Shown: piece after piece, positions 60,157-64,000 of the stretch
Layout: the number at the start of each line of letters is the position of its first letter
How positions within the stretch are numbered: the first letter of the stretch is position 1
Assembly (NCBI GenBank): GCA_018296165.2
Contig: JACKQL020000006.1
Coordinates: 434,001-498,000, forward strand
DNA length: 64,000 nucleotides
Direction: 5' to 3'
From: Termitomyces sp. T153
Taxonomy: Eukaryota; Basidiomycota; Agaricomycetes; Agaricales; Lyophyllaceae
Notes under the pieces: model-generated
Databases searched by the model: none
Seen by the model: the letters and a program-made list of their open reading frames with translations, nothing else
What the model was told of the DNA's origin: nothing
Translations under genes and position numbers: made by a program

Positions 60157-61654
60157 CTAAAGAAGATGGTAAAACTCATCCAAAAATCTCAATTGACCGT
60201 CCTTGACGAGACCTAAGCCTTTTGTTCCATTCCACCAATCTTTCGCCTCCATCAATGCCTTATCTTGCTGTTTGAGCAACGGGACCCTCAACACCGATCC
60301 ATCCGAACACCTAATATCGAGAGCGCGGGTAAAGTTTTGGAATGTCGCATGACCCGGAACGTTGGATAGAGATTCCGATGGTGTATTGAGTACATACGGG
60401 GCATGGAGCTGGACAATTTTGTTCGTGCTTAGGCATGTGATGATTGGGCGCTGGAGGAGATTGAGCTAATGCAACAAAGCAGGAAATTTCATGTACCTGA
60501 TGCGATATCGCGCGATGTCGTCGAACGATGGACTCAGCAGACATAGTTGAAAAATTGACGCATGAGTCGATGGCAGTGATTACTGGTGCATGAGGCGCTC
60601 TCTTCAGCAAGGGTTGCGGTTGTGATGTTGCCTGGAAATGTGCCTCGTAAGAAGGCCCTCAAAACTGAAGCAAAAAGGATGAAAAGACATACCGTTCCTG
60701 CCCGCATGCGCCGAAGAACGGACACCAAGAGCCTGCCTCCGACATAAGCGAGAGTATCTCGAACGTCCGGAAACATCGCATGTTCGTGTAAGGGCTACGA
60801 ATAAAGGACGTTGGTTGGTATTGAATGAAAAGCATGGCCACGAAGGAACTTACCACGCGAGATGCGCCCCAAATATCACCAGCATCGATACCTTCTTTCC
60901 ACTTCAACATCTCGATGACAGACACTCCAGTCTCCTTTTCAGCGTTGAGAATAGCGTGTTGAATGGGAGCCGGACCTCGATAGGCAGGTAATAGGGAAGG
61001 ATGAATGTTCAGTCGTCTGTTAGGAGCGAAGTTGTCCAGCATTGCTGATGGAAGAATGCGACCGAAGGAAGCCGTGATTACGACGTTTCTCAGCAGAGGT
61101 GCTTCGTTGTCATCGTTAAGAAAAGGCTTTGGAAGCTGCAAAAGACTTCAGCAGGGCGATTTGGGAGCAGTGTTGTTACTACTGACTGCCCATTGTTTGA
61201 ATTCAGGTTTAGTATGCGGTATGAGGTGTACTGGAACATTTAAAGACTCTCCAAGAAGCTTCAGAGGTGCTGATATATCCATCAATTCGAAGTCGTTGCA
61301 AAGTGGGTCTTGTTTGCTTACAGATAGAAAGTTGAGAGCCTCGCCGTCCTGTTTTCTCGTCAGGATTGGTAGCAATAACTAGATCATCCCAAACATCTGA
61401 AACACATATAAATGCGCTACATCACGTAGAAATTTCGAGTAAAGCGCACCTTTAGCAGCATAGAGTTCACGAAAAACTATGCAGGAGAATTCGTCTCGAC
61501 CCATGAAAAGTATTCTGAATCGAGCGTCTGGATGAAGGCCTAGAACATGGCGGCGAAAGGATCTTTTAGGAGGGTGTATCCCATTCCGAGCAGGCCGTCG
61601 TCGTAGAACACACAATGGCCGCGCAAAAGATTGGGCGATAAAATGTTCAGGCAT
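60157..61654 (-). CDS. FMT1: mitochondrial methionyl-tRNA formyltransferase
   Basis: Formylates initiator Met-tRNA from 10-formyl-THF for mitochondrial translation. Seven exons: 61654-61450, 61396-61322, 61269-61187, 61135-60854, 60794-60693, 60631-60497 and 60450-60157, giving 391 residues. The N-terminus is Arg-rich and poor in acids (SFARPLCVLRRRPARNG), as expected of a mitochondrial presequence. Then come FRILFMGRDEFSCIVFRELY and SLNVPVHLIP. The formyltransferase core contains VITASFGRILPSAML, LNIHPSLLPAYRGPAPIQHA and ETGVSVIEM with EGIDAGDIW. The C-terminal tRNA-binding part includes ITCLSTNKIVQLHAPYVLNT and LLKQQDKALMEAKDWWNG. All introns are GT..AG and every junction keeps frame. Confidence 0.94.
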
Positions 61655-61960
61655 CGAATTGCGAAAAAGCTAGTAGTCACGCCACCGTGCCCTAGTCACA
61701 AACCGTACCTGTCGCGTAACGGCCTCTACTTGTCAGTGACCCATATATCATGTACAGTCGAACCTCTTATACTGGCCCCTCCGTGGAACCAAAAAGCATG
61801 GGTTATAAGGGTTATCGGGTATGAGAGGGGTCATTGTAGGGGCTATCTCAAGGCTTGTTTATAGTAATTCAGTTGGATTTCCAACAAGATCAGCAAATCG
61901 GTTCCATTTGGCTTTGAGTACGTCCCCAGTAAGATCGGTTTGTCCATAGCTGTTATCTTA

Positions 61961-61980
61961 GGCAGCGTAGGTAGATATCA
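61961..61980 (-). repeat. short dispersed repeat, GATATCTACCT word, inverted copy
   Basis: The reverse complement reads TGATATCTACCTACGCTGCC, matching 35251-35270. On that strand it is preceded by ATTACTAATTACTAATAT, similar to the GTTACTATGTTACTATTC before the 35.25-kb copy. Confidence 0.6.
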
Positions 61981-62009
61981 ATATTAGTAATTAGTAATCA
62001 GTACCATTG

Positions 62010-62404
62010 CACATTGCTCCACAACTCGAGCATCTCGTTGACTTCAGAGCTCTCACTTGGCTTTTCTCGCTTTGCATTTTCCAAAGCCTCTGCATATCAT
62101 TTCCAAAGCTCATCCTCCATTTTGAGCCAATCTGAAATTCGTCGTTGTGTAAGCTTCAGGTTAGCCTTTGCATTCAAATAAGTCACAGTCTTGCTTTGAC
62201 TTGACTTGGATTTGTGATGCCATTCCAGATTTCGATCTTCTGTTTTAATGTCACATTTTCCTTTTTGGTAAAAACTGGTTTCTTTTCCTGCTTCTCTGCA
62301 TGGGGCTTGAGATTGCAGTTCTCAGGACCTATCAAGTATGAACATCTCAGCTCTAGAATCTCAGTAATCATAGATTTACGGCACTTTCTCTTGCTTATGA
62401 TCAA
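62010..62404 (-). pseudogene. N-terminal remnant of a pogo-like transposase
   Basis: On the minus strand the frame reads MIISKRKCRKSM and later NVTLKQKIEIWNGITNPSQV. A second frame continues TYLNAKANLKLTQRRISDWL and KMEDELWK. After a TGA it reads YAEALENAKREKPSESSEVN. This corresponds to the CENP-B-type helix-turn-helix DNA-binding part of pogo/Tigger transposases (two HTH units before the catalytic core). The DDE catalytic domain is absent, so the element cannot move itself. Confidence 0.65.
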
Positions 62405-62732
62405 CTTTTGTTTCTAAACCCAAGCTCCTTCAGTTGTCCAACAATACTTTTCTGGTGTGAATTCAGTTGTGACAACCTGGTATCATAGTCTGAGGCTTTT
62501 TCGAGAAGCTCTTTACCTAAGAAACATCTTTTAGAAATTTAACAACAGTAACTGCAGAAAGATAAAAAGATACATGTTATGTATTTTTCGGAAAGCATAA
62601 GATAAACACGATTTGTGTTTCCTGACTGTTTCTCAATAAAAACTGAAGGAAATTTCTCTTTATTTCTCAAGTAATATTTCAGGAACACAAAACCTCTTTG
62701 TTTACTATTTCCGACATTGTATTTAAACTGAT

Positions 62733-62790
62733 TCTGGAGAAACACCTGTTAGAAACCACGTGACCTGTTTCTAACAGGTGTTTCTCCAGA
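62733..62790. repeat. perfect 24-bp inverted repeat (hairpin)
   Basis: Arms 62733-62756 and 62767-62790 are exact reverse complements: TCTGGAGAAACACCTG at the outer end and TTAGAAAC at the inner end. The loop is CACGTGACCT. It lies inside the pogo-like element, in a stretch rich in TTTC/GAAA words. Confidence 0.9.
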
Positions 62791-63296
62791 TTTTTACAAC
62801 ATTTCCTGAAGTGTCTACAACTCTTTCTTCATCAACCAGGTTTCTGTCACAGTCCAGCCACAACTCATCATATCTGAGATCTTCTCATTCCTCAAGATTC
62901 ATGCAAGAATATCTTGTTTGTATGGCTCTATCTCTGACTTGAGGTGTGGGATACCTGCCTTGATGATTTCAAGAGGATCTCTGGCATTTGAGTATTAGAG
63001 GCACAGAAATTGATTATTTCTCAATTATCCATGTATTTCTCAGTCATAGCATTATGGTTATTTAATAATTGATATCCATATGCTCACATTTGAGTTGGAG
63101 AAAACTATTTATCCATCCCAAATCTATACCTTTTGGGTAAAATATTGGTCATGACTCCCTCTTGGGACCCATCAATTATTGGGTATTGGAGGTTCCCTCA
63201 ATTTCTGCATGAACCAAGTCAGTGGACACCAAAAACCCATTGGTTCAAAGGGGTGATCAGTTATAAGGGTAATTGGTTATGAGAGGTTTGACTGTA

Positions 63297-64000
63297 ATGA
63301 GATTTTGGATGCTTTTGGCTTTCATCAGAGTCCTCCAGTCGAAATTGCACCTGATGTGATCAAGTTAGGTCTTGCTAGATATAAGTCAGTGTGTCAAACA
63401 ACTTATGGAATTTGATTGATTCAAGGTGTTGTGATTGACAGAAAAGATAAGAGAGATAAGAAAGCAAGAAATGAATTTCAAGGCAAGAAGTTCAGGTGAG
63501 TGTTGTGAGAAAGAAATATCTGAGAGAGAGGGGGGCTGAAATTCAAGCCAAGGCTGTGAAGTCCTGCAGGGCCAGAGGCTCAAAAGGGGCTGGATGAGTG
63601 TGAGCCACATGCAGGAGGGATGATAGGAAGATGTTAAAGGTAGGGATGGCAAAAGGGTGGAAGAACATGAGAAAACATGTGAGAGGGGCACAGAAACCTT
63701 TTCAGGTCCACAGAGATGCACATGATGCACTGAACACAAGGTGACATGGGTGTAGTATTGTGACAGTCAGAAACAATCTACAGAATGTTATGGAACTAAA
63801 CTATGATGTATGTATCTGTTAGAATCTGAAGGGGGGTTTCATGTATAGACACCTGACCACTTCAACAGAATACAGAGGGGGTCATTTTCAATATACAGTT
63901 TGTAGGAGTTGCTGCATCACCTGCCCAAGAGCTGGATTTCATAATCTAAGTACTCCACTGCTGCTGCAGCTGAAGCTGTGCCTAATATGGAGTTTGGAGT
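63297..64000. other. CpG-poor repeat sequence to the window end
   Basis: The minus-strand frame at 63386-63739 is open for 117 codons but is Ser/Leu-rich and has no family signature. CpG is almost absent, as in the other islands. The element to which it belongs continues beyond the window. Confidence 0.35.

Larger units (their letters stand above)
61754..63294. mobile_element. pogo/Tigger-like element, deleted derivative
   Basis: The left end reads CAGTCGAACCTCTTATA. The inverted right end reads CAGTCAAACCTCTCATA (15 of 17 identical). TA dinucleotides flank both ends (61752-61753 and 63295-63296). Left subterminal GGTTATAAGGGTTATCGGG resembles right subterminal TTATAAGGGTAATTGG. At 1.54 kb with only an N-terminal transposase remnant, it is a non-autonomous relative of the pogo/Fot1/Tigger group. 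Confidence 0.85.

Noticed and set aside
63386..63739. 117-codon minus-strand frame at the window end
   Set aside because: It is complementary to purine-rich repeat sequence, Ser/Leu-rich, and has no motif.

Overview
The window is fungal nuclear DNA, most likely from a mushroom-forming basidiomycete (Agaricomycetes). The host genes are broken by many short introns (roughly 40-60 bp, GT..AG). Several encode fungal families: a Sec2-type Rab exchange factor, an ERT1/AcuK-type zinc-cluster regulator with a PAS domain, a Ran1/Ksp1-like kinase and an EH-domain endocytic protein. The repeats include a cysteine cluster (CxC2) of the kind that accompanies KDZ transposases in Agaricomycetes. No bacterial, organellar or rRNA sequence was seen. 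Exon chains were built by hand from splice sites, reading frame and family conservation. All multi-exon chains listed with exact coordinates keep frame.

Layout. 1-8.2 kb: PP1 catalytic subunit (minus, 7 exons) and a 1242-residue PH-domain protein (minus). 8.2-26.8 kb: a large repeat island with almost no CpG. It holds 60-bp tandem arrays, six tRNA-derived SINE-like units, a KDZ/CxC2 remnant, a decayed minus-strand chromodomain Ty3/gypsy fragment and, abutting it, a nearly full-length plus-strand chromodomain Ty3/gypsy element with two LTRs, all full of stop codons. 26.9-44.5 kb: host genes, namely a haloacid-dehalogenase-like enzyme, RPB10, two poorly known ORFs, an EDE1/EPS15-like EH protein, an HMG-box factor, SEC2 and CAB2 (phosphopantothenate-cysteine ligase), plus a 0.7-kb TIR element with no transposase. 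44.5-51.05 kb: a second CpG-poor island with degenerate telomere-like repeats, another tRNA-like unit and a 1.9-kb Tc1/mariner element. 51.05-61.7 kb: host genes, namely a hypothetical protein, a Ran1/Ksp1-like kinase, a heme-oxygenase-fold (TENA/THI-4-like) protein, ERT1 and mitochondrial FMT1. 61.75-64 kb: a pogo/Tigger-like element with a truncated transposase and more CpG-poor repeat.

The host genes are mostly housekeeping: signalling (PP1, kinase), trafficking and endocytosis (PH protein, EH protein, Sec2), transcription (RPB10, HMG factor, ERT1), CoA synthesis (Cab2) and mitochondrial translation initiation (Fmt). They form no evident pathway cluster. The HAD gene and RPB10 are divergent across 511 bp, and the TENA-like gene and ERT1 are divergent across about 0.6 kb.

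The strongest large-scale signal is the contrast between CpG-containing gene blocks and CpG-empty repeat islands. Several stop codons in the retroelement and KDZ remnants sit where CGA (Arg) would be expected to have become TGA. This suggests long-term cytosine methylation and deamination of transposons. I found no clearly new functional system. The tRNA-like SINE array and the terminal-repeat elements are the best candidates for undescribed families.
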